This document shows, piece by piece, positions 46,401 through 57,891 of a DNA stretch of 64,000 bases. The stretch is taken from NCBI GenBank assembly GCA_020081605.1, contig JAHREC010000009.1:2604001-2668000 (forward strand), read 5' to 3'. This DNA comes from Albifimbria verrucaria (Eukaryota; Ascomycota; Sordariomycetes; Hypocreales; Stachybotryaceae). The translations under genes and the position numbers were made by a program. The notes below the pieces were generated by a model. It was not told the DNA's origin. It made no database searches and saw nothing but the letters and a program-made list of their open reading frames with translations. How positions within the stretch are numbered: the stretch's first letter is position 1; the number at the start of each line of letters is the position of its first letter.

Positions 46401-48271
46401 AATTAGATATTTCGTAAGAGGGAATGAGGAAGGGGACAAAACCTTTTCTCTCCTTGTCGTGTATAATACGATTAAAGCCTGCAAATGGACAATCTATATC
46501 GGGCCCGCTGATCAACAAAGCCCTCACAATTGAAGTTGCTTGCAACAAACTCTCCACAAAGAAAAGAGCTTTTGAGATCCCAAAAGGTCAACTCTATCAA
46601 GAATAAGCGATAGTCTTCGGCTCTGGTCAAGAGCTATAACTGCCTTCAATGCCCCTAATCGTGCATCCGCCGACTGTCGCATTAATTTCTTAATTTCGTC
46701 TTTTGAATTCTCCTGCCGCTTGAAAGGTTTTAGGCGAGGGTTTGGAACTTCCTCAGTTCTTATTAGGTCCTCCAGGAGAAAGTTTAAGAAGTGTTTAATG
46801 ACTAGTAGGCCCTCTTCTGGGGATAAGTCACAGATGATCTGATGAAGGAGTGTATCAACAAGCACCTTCATATCGAAATAATCGTGCTTTATGTCTTGGA
46901 AAAAGAAGTACAAGACCCTTTGATTGTTCTCAGAAGCTCGAAGTCTTTCATCGTGCAAAATGACCGAAGCAGCTTTTTGGCGATAACGGTCTAGCGGGGC
47001 TTGCAACCATAGAGCTTGTGATCGAGAAGTATCTTTCCAGCACTTGAAATCTGCGTCATTGAATATCCATGATAATCTGGAGATTTCTTGTCGTGAGAGC
47101 TCTATTGAAGACTCATACTGAGTCTGGTTAAGTACTGATAAAATAGGTGCTATGCTCTTAAGATCCACTTCATCAATTGTGGACCTGAGTCTCCTCTGTT
47201 TTCGTTTACTATTAGCAACATTTCCTAAAGCTGACCGAAAAGAAAGTACCCTCATACGATAGTCATGGTGTCGCCAATAATAGGTATCTTATCTACTTCA
47301 GTTCGGGGCAAAACAGACAATAGTTCCTTGGCATACGCAGCCGCAGTTGCTGCTGCGAATGGTTGCCAGTTCTTGTTCTTGTGTGAATCTGCGTAGTCAC
47401 AAATGCCTCTGATGACAAGGCATGGGAAGCTGTTCATCAACCCTGCTGCTTCCATCTCGAAGCAGAGTATGCCATTGAAAGCCGAACTAATATTATCTCT
47501 CATTGCCCCATGCCGCATAAGTTGATTGCCGGAGGCAATAGTGCCGTAATACACCAGTGTTTGATCGTCGTCCCGCGGGTTTCGCCTAACCAATCTACTG
47601 TCATCACAGAATTCACAATTAGAGTCGCTCTCCCTCTGATGATCATAGCTGGCTTCAAACAGTAGGTCTGCCTCTGGCGGTCTGGCGAAAAGAGGCAGAT
47701 TGGTAAGAGGAGCTAAATACGTCGATAGGTGTCTTTTCCCTTGATTGTAGTTGGTTTGTAGCTGTGCAATCGCATTCAATAGAACAGTCGGCGGCGCGTT
47801 AAGAAATCCGTTGGATTCAAACTCCTGCGGTCTCGATTTTCCGAAATCATGCTGGACCACTCCGCCATATCCATTACGAGGTTGGCTGACAACCACGTCC
47901 CCGAGCCGTATGTCTACCGTATCACTCGGTACTCCGCCGCCGATGCCTACCATCAGGCCGAACCGGATTGAAGAGAACGTCGATTTCATCTGAATAGCAA
48001 CAGTAGCCGCAGAGTTGGTACCTGTTCGACCGGCCGGCAAATGTGCGATCACGACATTATGATCCCCAATGCGTCCCAGCGTGTAGATATTGGTGTCACT
48101 TGGGTCCTGTAGCAATTTTGGGTGATGCTCGTCTAGAATTTGTTCCGCGGCAGCTTTTTCAACCGGGAGTGCGCACACCCAACCTACGGTGTAGTCCTTG
48201 GCTAACTTGGGCTCTTCATCACGACCTGGGCGTGCGCCTCGATGGGGACGATGCAGATGATGCTCTGACAT
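43429..48271 (-). CDS. NLR-type STAND protein: PNP_UDP, degenerate NACHT, NACHT, ankyrin repeats
   Basis: Fungal NLRs act in non-self recognition and programmed cell death. Exons on the minus strand are 48271-46443 and 46384-43429, about 1595 aa; the 58-nt intron starts GTTTTG. The N-terminus is a PNP_UDP nucleosidase-like domain (YTVGWVCALPVEKAAAEQIL, LMVGIGGGVPSD, CFEMEAAGLMNSFPCLVIRG). Next comes a NACHT-like module whose P-loop position reads ALWLQAPLDRYRQKAAS, lacking GKS, with a Walker B-like SLILDRVDLLG. A canonical NACHT follows: LLLLEGKPGSGKSTLMKY (Walker A), LYIIIDAVDESESDD (Walker B) and VFMASRP. The C-terminus carries about 12 ankyrin repeats. Three one-base shortfalls break the frame, near 47256, at AAA 46558-46560 and at AAAA 45074-45077. 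Adding them makes total length a multiple of three. The first of these lies at an overlapping TGA/ATG, so a separate second gene starting at 47255 is the alternative. Confidence 0.9.
44090..44395 (-). repeat. Three to four near-identical 102-bp ankyrin repeat units
   Basis: Within the NLR, successive 34-residue units of the form DVDADAK-x3-GRTPLSWAAA differ mainly at a few positions: the dipeptides KY, RN and ED; GHSP, GHSS and NDD; and the terminal RS or RR. At DNA level the units are spaced exactly 102 bp (for example TTCGCATCCGC at about 44192 and 44294) and are nearly identical. Confidence 0.88.
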
Positions 48272-49514
48272 TGCGCATCGGCGAATGCTAAAGAGTTGAA
48301 ACCTGCTACAAAGTTTTGGAAATGGCTCCGTGAAGTTTTGATACTAGGGAATAAATGCATAAAGTTAGGTATCTCTGCAGTTCGTCTGGTTAAATATACT
48401 ATCTTATTGGTTAAATGAAGTGGGGTAATATTACGACCCTAGCTAATAATATAAATAAGACTATAGAATAGTAACAACCCGCTCTAGATATAGTATATAA
48501 TTTATAAATATGTTACGGGAAAAGGCAAGGTGTTTTCTCGTGCCAATAGACCAAAAGATCCGTCAATGCCTTGCCTTATTGCGAGCGTATTGCCTTGCCA
48601 CACTATACAAGCCTACGAGAGCCTAGGGCATAGCCATAGCCTCGCCACGCTATAGATGCTATCCCTATTTTCCGTAACAGAATAATTTATTAAATTAAGT
48701 CTTTACTCTCTACCTTTAATATAAAATTACTCTAATTATTATATTCTCTCTAGTATTTTTCTTTCATAAATAAAGTCTCTATATTATTTTATTTTATCTT
48801 ATATTATTTATTATTATTTTCTTACTAGATAATATCCGAGCATAGCTATGAATATCTTAACTCTACTTTGTTGGGGTAGAAATCTTCAACCTACTCACTC
48901 CTGTCGTAACATAAGCAAGTGCAAAGATAAAGATCGAATAATTCACGGTGAACAAAGAGTTAAATTAAAGGTATAAAAGTTGTTGATTCCTGTTCTGAAA
49001 GTAAGGTTCTAGCAGACCTTATATAAAGATCGAATGATCTTTAGGTAGGTTAACCTCCAGGGTAGCTAAAAAGGAAGAAAATACATGTAAGTCCTAGTCC
49101 TAAACACTTCAGCTCCAACACACTACTATATAGTGCTATATAATAACTGCGTAGTACGATTATTTATTTATTTTTCTTTGAGTCTTGCCCCAAGTTTTAT
49201 CCGGCTTCGCTCCGATCCAGAACCAAACCGTCCTTGGGCTAGCCTCTATCGCCTCTCTCTTCCCTCCCATCCTCGCACTACGCTGCGCTGCAGTACCGAT
49301 ACCATACCTAGTAGAGTAGCGCCATCGCCTCCCTTTTCCTCCAACGTCTTTTCTTTTTCACCATCCTCGATCCCGAAGCAAAGACAAAGACTGGTAGCTT
49401 CGGATTCTCTTCCTCTTCACCGAGCGCTTGTGCTCACTCATGTAATTGGGATCTTTCCTTTCCCATCCCACCCCGATTCGCCCCCTCCGAATCCATCCAA
49501 CGTTACTCTCCGCG
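48272..49514. other. AT-rich spacer between the NLR and the ILV2 locus
   Basis: Very AT-rich DNA at about 48400-48860 surrounds an LTR-like element. From about 49150 the sequence is C/T-rich and is probably the promoter and 5' UTR of the ILV2-like gene. Confidence 0.5.
48511..48679. mobile_element. Solo LTR-like or MITE-like element, 169 bp
   Basis: The segment begins TGTTACGG and ends CCGTAACA, a perfect 8-bp terminal inverted repeat with the TG...CA ends of an LTR. Agreement extends further if one G is allowed for. The flanking 5-mers are AAATA and GAATA, a 4-of-5 match for a target duplication. It is GC-richer than the flanking AT-rich DNA and has no coding capacity. A Copia-type solo LTR is the best guess; a MITE is the alternative. 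Confidence 0.5.
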
Positions 49515-52243
49515 ATGCTCCGAAATCGCCCTACGAGAAGGGCTGTCCGCGTCCTTGGCCAGGCGAGGGCCTGGACGACGCCGCACACAGCCACTCTTGC
49601 GCAGTCAAAGCTGCCCGCGACGCAAAGAACAAAGGCCACTGCTGTCACTTCTGCCGCGCCGTAAGTTTCTGGCTGTTTTTCTTGGTTCTTTGCGCCCTCA
49701 TAACCTCGTTCGTGGTGTCACGCTTCATCGCCCAACAGCTTCAACTATCCGTCTTCCTGAACCCGAAAGACGTCGAGGAGTGCCCCAACGCTCGCTCCAC
49801 CAAGTCAATCCATGTTTCATTGTTAATCTCGTCTCAATCATGTTGCTGACCCGCTTGACAGTCAGACTCGCGCTGTGCCCAGCCCTGCCTTCAACTTGGA
49901 ACTCGAATCTCGCCGTCATGTTCAGCCTCTTGTCAACCGACCGAAACCCGAGATGGATGAGTTGTAAGAGTTCTCTCTCAAACCACTATGAGCCCTTGCT
50001 GATGTGCTGCTTTCAGGTTCATCGGAAAGACCGGCGGTGAGATCTTCCAATGAGATGATGCTCAGACACGGCGTGAAGCATATTGTTTGTCTCCCTTCTC
50101 CAGCCGAAATTGTCTTTGTCGGCAGGGCCAAACAAGAACCCGCGTGTTAACAAGTCGTAGTCGGCTACCCCGAGGGTGCCATCCTTCCCGTCTTCGACGC
50201 CATCTACAACTCGAAACACTTCGATTTCATCTTGCCTCGACACGAACAAGGCGCCGGCCACATGGCACAAGGTAAGACTTACTTCATTGAACAAGGTTGA
50301 TATGTAATGTAAACAAGCTCTATATTAATACATCATAGGATACGCACGTGCCACCGGAAAACCTGGCGTTGTACTCGTTACATCGGGTCCCAGGGCGACC
50401 AATGTCATCACCCCCATGCAAGATGCTCTCTCAGATGGCACTCCCATAGTGGTCTTCACTGGACAGGTCGTAACAGGTGCGATCGGATCGGACGCGTTTC
50501 AAGAGTGCGATACTGTGGGCATTAGCAGGAGTGCCTGCAAGTGGAATTGCATGGTTAGAAGCATTGCTGAGCTTCCCCGTCGAATTAACGAGGCTTTCGA
50601 GATTGCTACCAGTGGTCGTCCTGGCCCAGTTCTCATTGACCTTCCCAAGGATATTACAGCTGGGATTCTTCGAAAGGCTATACCGACAAAAACTCGCCTA
50701 CCCTCCTCGATGCCAAGCGCCGCTTCTCAGGCTGCCAAACAACTGATGAAGAAGCAGCTTAATACCTCCCTGGGTCGTGTTGCTGAGCTTATCAAAGTAG
50801 CTAAGCAGCCTATCATTTACGCTGGCCAAGGCATCATCCAGTCTGAGGGTGGAACTGACCTTCTTCGCGAGCTAGCTGATAAGTGTTCTATTCCTGTTAC
50901 GACAACTTTCCAGGGTCTTGGTGCATTTGATGAGCGTGATGAGAAGTCGTTGCACATGTTGGGTATGCACGGTATGGCGTATGCCAATATGTCTATGTAG
51001 GAGGCCGACCTTATCATTGCTCTCGGTGCTCGCTTCGATGATCGTGTTGTCCTGAATACTTCAAAATTTGCTCCTAATGCTAAAGCCGCAGCAGCTGAGA
51101 AGCAAGGCGGCATTGTTCATTTTGATATATTGCCCAAGAACATTAACAAGGTCGTTCAAGCAACTGAGGCTATTGAGGGCGATGTTGCCACTAACCTCAA
51201 GATGCTTATGCCTATGCTCACATCTACAAGCATGGAGCAACGAAGCGAATGGTTCAACAAGATATCCGAATGGAAGGCCAAGTGGCCTCTGTCCAACCAT
51301 GAGCGCGCTGACTCTCCTGGAGGCAACGGTCTCATTAAACCCCAATCCCTGATTGAGGAGTTGAGCGATCTCACCTCTAAAATTGACAAGAAAACAATCA
51401 TCTCGACTGGAGTGGGCCAGCATGTGAGTTTCTCATGAGCAGCCAACACTATTATGAACACCAACTGACTTGAAGTAGCAAATGTGGACAGCACAGCATT
51501 ACTCATGGAGAGAGCCTCGATCGTTTGTCACGAGCGGTGGACTAGGTACGTGATATTTTTGCAGCGCCTTGGCCGTTTCTTCCCCGACTTCCCTAACCCC
51601 AAACCCAAATCTTGCCATGTTTCCTGGTCATTGAAGTTTGTAACGACCCTAATTCTGACCCTGGGGTACAGGCACGATGGGCTTTGGGCTGCCAAGTGCG
51701 ATTGGAGTTGCAGTAGCGAGACCAGACGCCCTCGTGATCGACATTGACGGCGATGCGTCCTTTAACATGAACCTAACAGAGCTCTCCACCGCTGCTCAAT
51801 TCAACATTGGCGTCAAGGTTATTATTCTGAATAACGAGGAGCAAGGCATGGTTACCCAATGGCAGAACCTGTTCTATGAGGACCGCTATGCACACACCCA
51901 CCAGCAGAATCCGGATTTTATCAAGTTAGCCGATGTAATGGGTGTGCAGGCGAGGAAGGTCTCCAAGCCAGAGGATGTTCGGGCTAGCCTCGAGTGGCTC
52001 ATCAACACGGACGGTCCAGCTCTTCTCGAGGTTATTACTGATAAGAAGGTGCCTCTTCTGCCTATGGTACCAGCAGGTGCTGGCCTCCACGAGTTCTTGG
52101 TTTATGATAGAGGTAAGCTCTAGCTCCTGGGACTGTGACACGAGGATATGGATATTTGCTAACGGCGGTTGTTTACAGAAAAGGACGAGGCCCGGCGACA
52201 GCTGATGCGCGAGCGCACCGGCGGTCTTCACGGTGGTTCTTAG
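49515..52243 (+). pseudogene. ILV2: Acetolactate (acetohydroxyacid) synthase catalytic subunit, interrupted copy
   Basis: AHAS makes acetolactate in mitochondria, the first common step of branched-chain amino acid synthesis. Proposed exons: 49515-49660, 49739-49803, 49862-49963, 50017-50084, 50161-50271, 50339-51423, 51479-51545, 51672-52112 and 52179-52243. The start MLRNRPTRRAVRVLGQARAW looks like a mitochondrial presequence. The catalytic RHEQGAGHM, the FAD/TPP core and the TPP-Mg motif DGDASFNMNLTELSTAAQF, with later NNEEQGMVTQWQ, are clear. A TAG at 50998-51000 replaces the Gln of the expected ANMSMQEADLIIALGARF. Frame breaks lie at about 50050 (CAATGAG) and at the exon 1/2 and 4/5 joins. 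Invariant residues are altered: GYPGGA reads GYPEGA, SGPGATN reads SGPRATN, and GQVPT reads GQVVT. All introns persist, so it is not a retrocopy. A functional ILV2 elsewhere is implied. Confidence 0.85.
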
Positions 52244-53298
52244 CCAGGAGTCCGGGAGGAAGCAAAACTGTTAGGTGAAATCCATACCTTGAACGACCCT
52301 CCAACCACCTTATATCTAATTCAGCTGAATACCCGATAGCCCAAGTGTCCTGGCTATGGAGGGTCGAGAAATATAAAAGTGAATTATATCAAGGAAAAGG
52401 GAATGAAAAGAAAGTAAAGTAAAAAATTAAGAAAATGTAAAATGAGCTAATTAGAACTTGCTATATATAGAGTATATATACTGCCATAAGTATCTAGGTA
52501 GAAAAGAAACTAGGACATTTAGTAAAACAAAATATAACAATAAGAAAGGTTGATATATATTTATTGATCAATAATGGCCTAAGGAGCAACAACTATGGGC
52601 AATCGATGTGGCCAACAAAGAAGAACCTTAGGGTCTCTTAAGGGAGATTATGGAGATGTAGGAAAGGGAATACAGACGATGTAGAACAAGCAGGTGATAG
52701 ATAACCTGTCAAGGATAGGAAACTATTTAGAGGATCCTAGGCAAGCCGAAGAGAAATGATAAAGCAAATTGAAATTTATGTTTAGCAGGTATGAATCTCA
52801 ATCGTGAAGCCTCACTTGCAAAGGCCAGAGCAGTACCAACTCCCTAATAAAATACGTTCCAACCATGGGGTAGGTTTGATCTTATGTCTGTCCTCGCACT
52901 TCTCCGCATGGCGACATGGACCAGCTTCCCCACCTAAAATGGAATTCCCGAGGCAATGTCCGGAAGACCGAAATTCCGTTCAATGTGCGGGAGAAGCGGC
53001 GAAATCTCCAGAGCGACAAGGGTATCGCTGACCAATCTACGACCTATGCGGAGGGACGATTCATCCGCAAATGCCACAGCAGAACTGTATGATCCCCTAG
53101 TGCATCATTTCTGTTTCTAGATTGTGGGATGCATGCCGATTCCTCCAGGTACCCTGAGTGACTGCACTATCAACAGCAATATGGAGGAAGATAATGGTTA
53201 CGCCATCACTTGTGGTAGAAAACTTATATAAAAACATTGATCCCATCACCCGGCTGGTGTCTTTCAAACCAGGACATTTCGCATCAGTTCAGATCACA
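52244..53298. other. Spacer between ILV2 and the SDR gene
   Basis: A purine- and AT-rich stretch at about 52370-52560. No gene is supported. Confidence 0.45.
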
Positions 53299-54759
53299 AT
53301 GGGGAACAATATTCTTGTCACAGGAGGTGCCGGCTACATGTAAGCTCTTTCGAAAGAGATTGGTGTTATTCCAAAGACGACTGACTTTCAATATAGTGGT
53401 GGTTCCGTAGTAGCCGACTTTATATCTCGCACAACTGGACCGATCAAAAACGCTGAGATTAGTGCTATTGTTCGGACGGATGAACAAGTCCAGAGGTTAT
53501 CCAAACTCAAAGGCGTCAAGCCCTTGAAAGTTGATCTCAATGACGCGGCCGGCATAGAAGAAGCTGTTCTTCACCACAAGAGTATTTTTTCGTGCATACG
53601 GGAAATGCTAGTCGAATCTAATCTTTTCTAGTTGATATTATCGTTCATACCGCCAGCTCCATCATTTCCGTGCTGGCAGAGAATTTGATCAAAGCCCTTG
53701 GAAAGCGCCGCCAGAGCAGTGGGGAGGATGTCTATTTTATTCATGTCAGTACTTGCAATTTGGTGATGTGGACGGCTAATTTAACTAGGAATAGACAGGT
53801 GTCACTACGCTCTATGCTGAAGAGTCTGGATGGCCGTACGGGGAAATAGCGGATACAGATGATGTGTATGCAAAAGAAAAGGAGATGGGTGGACCTCACC
53901 ATGTCTTACAGGTAAAGAAATCAAACGGTAGAGGCCATGTATTTGACCCTTGCTAACCTGAGTAGACCAATCTCCTCGTTACTGAGCTTGCCAAAGAGCA
54001 AGGAGTGGTGAGCTTCAATGTTGGAGTACCTTATATTTGTGAGTATTGAGACTCGAACCGTACTTGCAACTAGCTTATGAAATTTTAAGACGGTAGAGGA
54101 ACTGGCGAATTCCGAAAACTGTGTATCAACCTCCCAACGTACATCAGAACTATGATGCAGCTGGGTACAGTCTACAAATTTGATGTCAACGGCGTAAGTG
54201 AAGATCTGATTAGCGACGATACCACATGCCATCTTGATCACAGCTAGACGAAAGTGAGTCTAACTGACTTACTATAGAAACCTCCCGCTACTCATATATC
54301 AGACTTGGTAGCATTCTACGGCCTGCTTGTCGAGAAAATACTGGATAAAGAGCCTATCCCGAGCGGAGAAAGGGGTTACTACTTCGCCAACGCCCATAAG
54401 CAAAACTGGTGGGCAATCATGGACAGACTTGCCGAGCTGCTCCATGCACGCAAGCTTGTAAAAGAACCTAAAGCTCAGCTGTGGCCAAGCTATGACGAAG
54501 CTGCTGATTCCCTGGGACTTCCACGTCTGTATATTCGACCAATGGGAACCTCAACGTGAGTAAAAGCGCTCCTTACCCACTTCATTCCGACGGCACTAAC
54601 AAGATTTATAGCGGGAAAATGGTTCCTGTGAATGCTTTCAAGCTCGGCTGGACTCCCAAGTGGGACGAGCAGAAGATGCTGCTGAGCCTCGATGATGAGA
54701 TTGACGCTGTCATTGAATCCGAAGAAATTAAACCCTCTATTTTCTCTTCTTTGGACTAA
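53299..54759 (+). CDS. Extended-SDR NAD(P)-dependent epimerase/dehydratase-like protein
   Basis: Rossmann-fold oxidoreductase of unknown substrate. Eight exons join without any correction: 53299-53339, 53397-53581, 53632-53744, 53795-53911, 53966-54038, 54090-54193, 54278-54555 and 54612-54759, giving 352 aa. The nucleotide-binding motif is NILVTGGAGYIGG (GxxGxxG), with the first intron splitting it. DIIVHTASS follows at the end of beta-4. The usual catalytic YxxxK is not obvious: the region after TTLYAEESGWPYG resembles the NmrA-like/NAD-dependent epimerase proteins of fungi with a TNLLV helix. The C-terminus (YYFANAHKQNWWAIMDRLAE, PLYI-like PRLYIRPMG) is the substrate domain. The intact frame shows that not every gene here is affected by indels. 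Confidence 0.88.
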
Positions 54760-55463
54760 TTGAAAGGGAACGAGTCTGATATACTGTTGGGATGAATCAG
54801 TCACTGTACGCGGTTACCCATTTTGCTTTCTTGAAAGATGCCGCTGCCTGCCAAACTGGCTGGTAAGCGAATTCTCGTTTTAAGTAGATAGAATCGCTAA
54901 TTTAAAAGAGTCATTTACCTCGTCAATCCTTCTGTGCCTTGAGATTTGTAGCATGGGTGTAATAATAGTTTTAAAATAGTTATGTATCTGTCCTACCCAT
55001 CCATAGAACTTACAATCTTCATCAAACCTAAAGGCTTCTGATAATGGCATAAATCAGGCTTGTTTTTTATTCCAAACTGACTCGTGACTAGCTACCAGCG
55101 CTGAAGGTTCTAATAAAGCCTGGGGGATCCATCTTGAAGCCATCGTTTGAAAAGGTTATCTGGATGGCCCACCCAGACCCTCCTCCACTGCTCCTTAATT
55201 CAGTGTTGTGCGCTAAAAATGCTTCTCAACCCCCTTGAACAGGGGTGGCCTTGTAGTAGGTGTGATTCCAAGCCTGAGTAAATGCCCCACGGGCAGATGA
55301 TGGCCAGGGCATTAAGGTGAGGCTGAATGGCAGGACAGGGGTCAGGCAAAGACCAAGTATCATGCGGCTTTGTTCTAAAATCCTGTGGTGCTGGGGTTTT
55401 CTTTTCTTTTTATCCCCATAAACACCAAGAGCTTTGTCCGTGATACTTGAACAGTCCGGAGCC
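54760..55463. other. Spacer, no gene seen
   Basis: Contains the 3' flank of the SDR gene and the presumed promoter of the membrane-protein gene. Confidence 0.4.
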
Positions 55464-57356
55464 ATGAGCGACTCGCCCCCGGCATCCGACAAGCCGGCCC
55501 CTCCTCCGGCACACGTGATGCCGGCCACCGGGCTGGCAACTCCCTCGCAGCGCTGCCATCTGGTTCAATCTGGTGGCGGCAGTCTTCATGGCGGCTCTAA
55601 TCGGTGGCGGCGCCTTTGTCTCGTCCCGCGTCATTATTATCGACGACCGCCCGAACCTAGAACCGGGCCGGCACCGCCAGTTCGTCTGGGGCACTTACAT
55701 TCCCTCGCAGTCGTGGAACATTGGCGTCACCCTCATTGGCACGGTCATCGGCATCGTCACCTCGCTCGCCTTCTCGGCGCAGGATGATTTCATGACCCGC
55801 CGCGCCCTGGCGTCCAACGCTGGCTGCCCCGCCATGTTCCTGCGCCCTCTCACAGCCAAGCGCGGCGTACTCCAGCTCTTTCGCGGAATGCTCTCCCCAG
55901 AGCGCACTCTGCTCTTCTTCCTAACAGCCGGAACCGCTATCATGTCTGCCACGACCATCGCCGTCTTCTCGATCCAGCGGGACACCATCGCGGTGCTCAA
56001 CCCGCGCCCCTCGTACCCGCTGCAAGATTTCAATACAACCTTCTTCCATAAGGGCATGGGTTTCTTCAGTCCAGCTGGCAGTGTAAATAACCCCGTTATC
56101 AATTTCCTACAATGTTACTGAAACCAGAACATCCGTAATATGTTCTTACTCAGATTCTGCGTCGGAAAACTTCCTTCTAAGACAGTTACTGATTCTATGA
56201 CCATACAGTTTGGCACCGGCACCGGTGCCCTCGGCCAGTTCATGTACAAAAGCGCATATATCAACGCCCTGATTAAAAGGACGCTTACAACCGCCAGTTC
56301 CAAGAAACCTTGATCCACGGTGTCGAGTGGATTGGCGAAGCCACCCAGCTTGGGTTCACCAACTACCCTAACATATCGACAGGTGGCGTTGGCCTCAACG
56401 TCGCCTCATACTCCCACCGCAGCGGTGATCCCGAAAACTTTGCCCTGCCAGTCAGTTCCCGCTATACCCTTGACAGCTTGCAGGGCGATGTGTACGGCAC
56501 GCGCATCGAGGTGACATGCTCAGATGCTACGAACGACTACGTAGTTGCTCGGGGCTCATTGGAGGACGTGGAGACACGTTTTGTGAGCCGACCCGGCGGA
56601 CCCAACATTACCGTCATTTGGGATGACGGCTTTGACGTAACATACCGTTCGCTCGCTATAGGCAGCTCAATCTGGGGCACTGGGGATGATGAGTCGCACC
56701 CAACGCTGACCCTTGCCTTCAGCGGCAGCATCGGGTCCGTGTGGGTGGCGGAGTGCACCTACGCCGGGTACGAATACCTGACTGAGCTCACCCTCAGCTC
56801 GGCCGACGGCCACATTCAGGCCGGCGAGGTCGAGAAGGCACGGTTCTCGGATATCGGTCCAATCGTCAAGCAGAACGTAGCCAACGCAACGGAACGGATC
56901 ATTGCACAGGGGATGGGCGGGCAACTGGCGCGCGGCTTCATCGACGCACAGTACATGAGAGACGGGGTCCGACCGGACACGCAGGAGTTGACGTCAGTTT
57001 TGAGCACAGTGTTGTCACAGGTGGGCGAGGCGTATGTCTCGCTGTTGAGGCAGCAGAATTACGAGTACACGGGCGCGGTGCCATCGGACAGCCTATTGCA
57101 GGCGGACAACAAGAGTTTCATGAATGTGCGAATCACGGTGCTACGCCTGGGCGGTGCTAGCTACGGATGGCTAGCCGCCTATGGGGTCTTCTTTCTAGGA
57201 TGTCTGCTGGGTCTGGTGCGCATCAGTAGCCGAGCGAGCACAGTTGGGTTCGAGTCGCAGGATGCTGTGAAGCTGCTGGCCAATGTGTACGATCCAAGCG
57301 TCAAGGGGCGGACGCGGCTGCGGTACGATGAAAGCCTGACGATTGTCGGACAGTAA
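55464..57356 (+). CDS. Fungal integral membrane protein of unknown function (broken frame)
   Basis: No function is recognised. A Pro-rich N-terminus (ATG 55464, MSDSPPASDKPAPPPAHV) leads into hydrophobic segments AAIWFNLVAAVFMAALIGGG and NIGVTLIGTVIGIVTSLAF, then TLLFFLTAGTAIMSATTIAV. A long polar region with N-glycosylation sites (NISTGG, NITVIW, NATERI, NKSF) fits an extracellular domain, and a last TM is ASYGWLAAYGVFFLGCLLGL. This plan is common in uncharacterised Pezizomycotina membrane proteins. Breaks occur near 55545 (frame shift), at a TGA near 56118-56120, and at GG 56279-56280, where one added G joins the RDAYNRQFQET stretch to the downstream ORF. The TGA may instead lie in an intron running from GTTACT to TTACTCAG. 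Treat as one gene with uncertain middle exons. Confidence 0.58.
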
Positions 57357-57891
57357 CAGACTACAGCCTGGATCTAATGAGGAAGAAACGACCTATATGC
57401 ATTCGAGATCGGATTATAACATATAAGTAAAACATAGAGCAATCTAAACGCCAACGTTAATAGGGTCTGGCGCGATCAGTAATGTGGGAATCTTCTCAGG
57501 AAGACGTGCATTAAACCACCCCCAGCCCCGTCTCGCTATCTTCGAAGCTTAACGGGGCCTTTACCAGGTTCCCAAGGATGAGCAAGACAGCTTGACAACG
57601 CACAAGCTCATTGAAGAGGGCCGGCTGTACGACACCACCGGAGTTGCGGCCTTGGTCGCTCTAAGGACCACGTCAGGACTTGCAAAGCTCTCAGATAGTT
57701 TGGCTCGACAATCTACATTTCGTAAATAGAAGCAAATCTCATGCTTACTCCCTTCCAAATTGCGCTAGAGTCCATGTAGCATGTTCAAATATAGCCTCTA
57801 AGTACAAGTAACCAAAGTCTATGCTCTGTTCTTTGTATCACAATCCGCATCTGAAAACGCCAAGTACCTATGTCTATATGCTTTAAACCTC
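57357..57891. other. Convergent 3' spacer between the membrane-protein and multicopper oxidase genes
   Basis: Presumed 3' UTRs; no other feature seen. Confidence 0.4.

Noticed and set aside
47252..47255. Overlapping TGA/ATG as a true gene boundary or programmed reinitiation site in the NLR
   Set aside because: Possible, but single-base shortfalls elsewhere in the same gene and the continuous domain order make a sequence error more likely; kept as an alternative in the gene entry.
49133..49849. 238-codon ORF overlapping the ILV2 start
   Set aside because: It is in a different frame from the recognisable presequence and crosses the first introns. Composition is Ser/Pro low-complexity; it is 5' UTR plus shadow.
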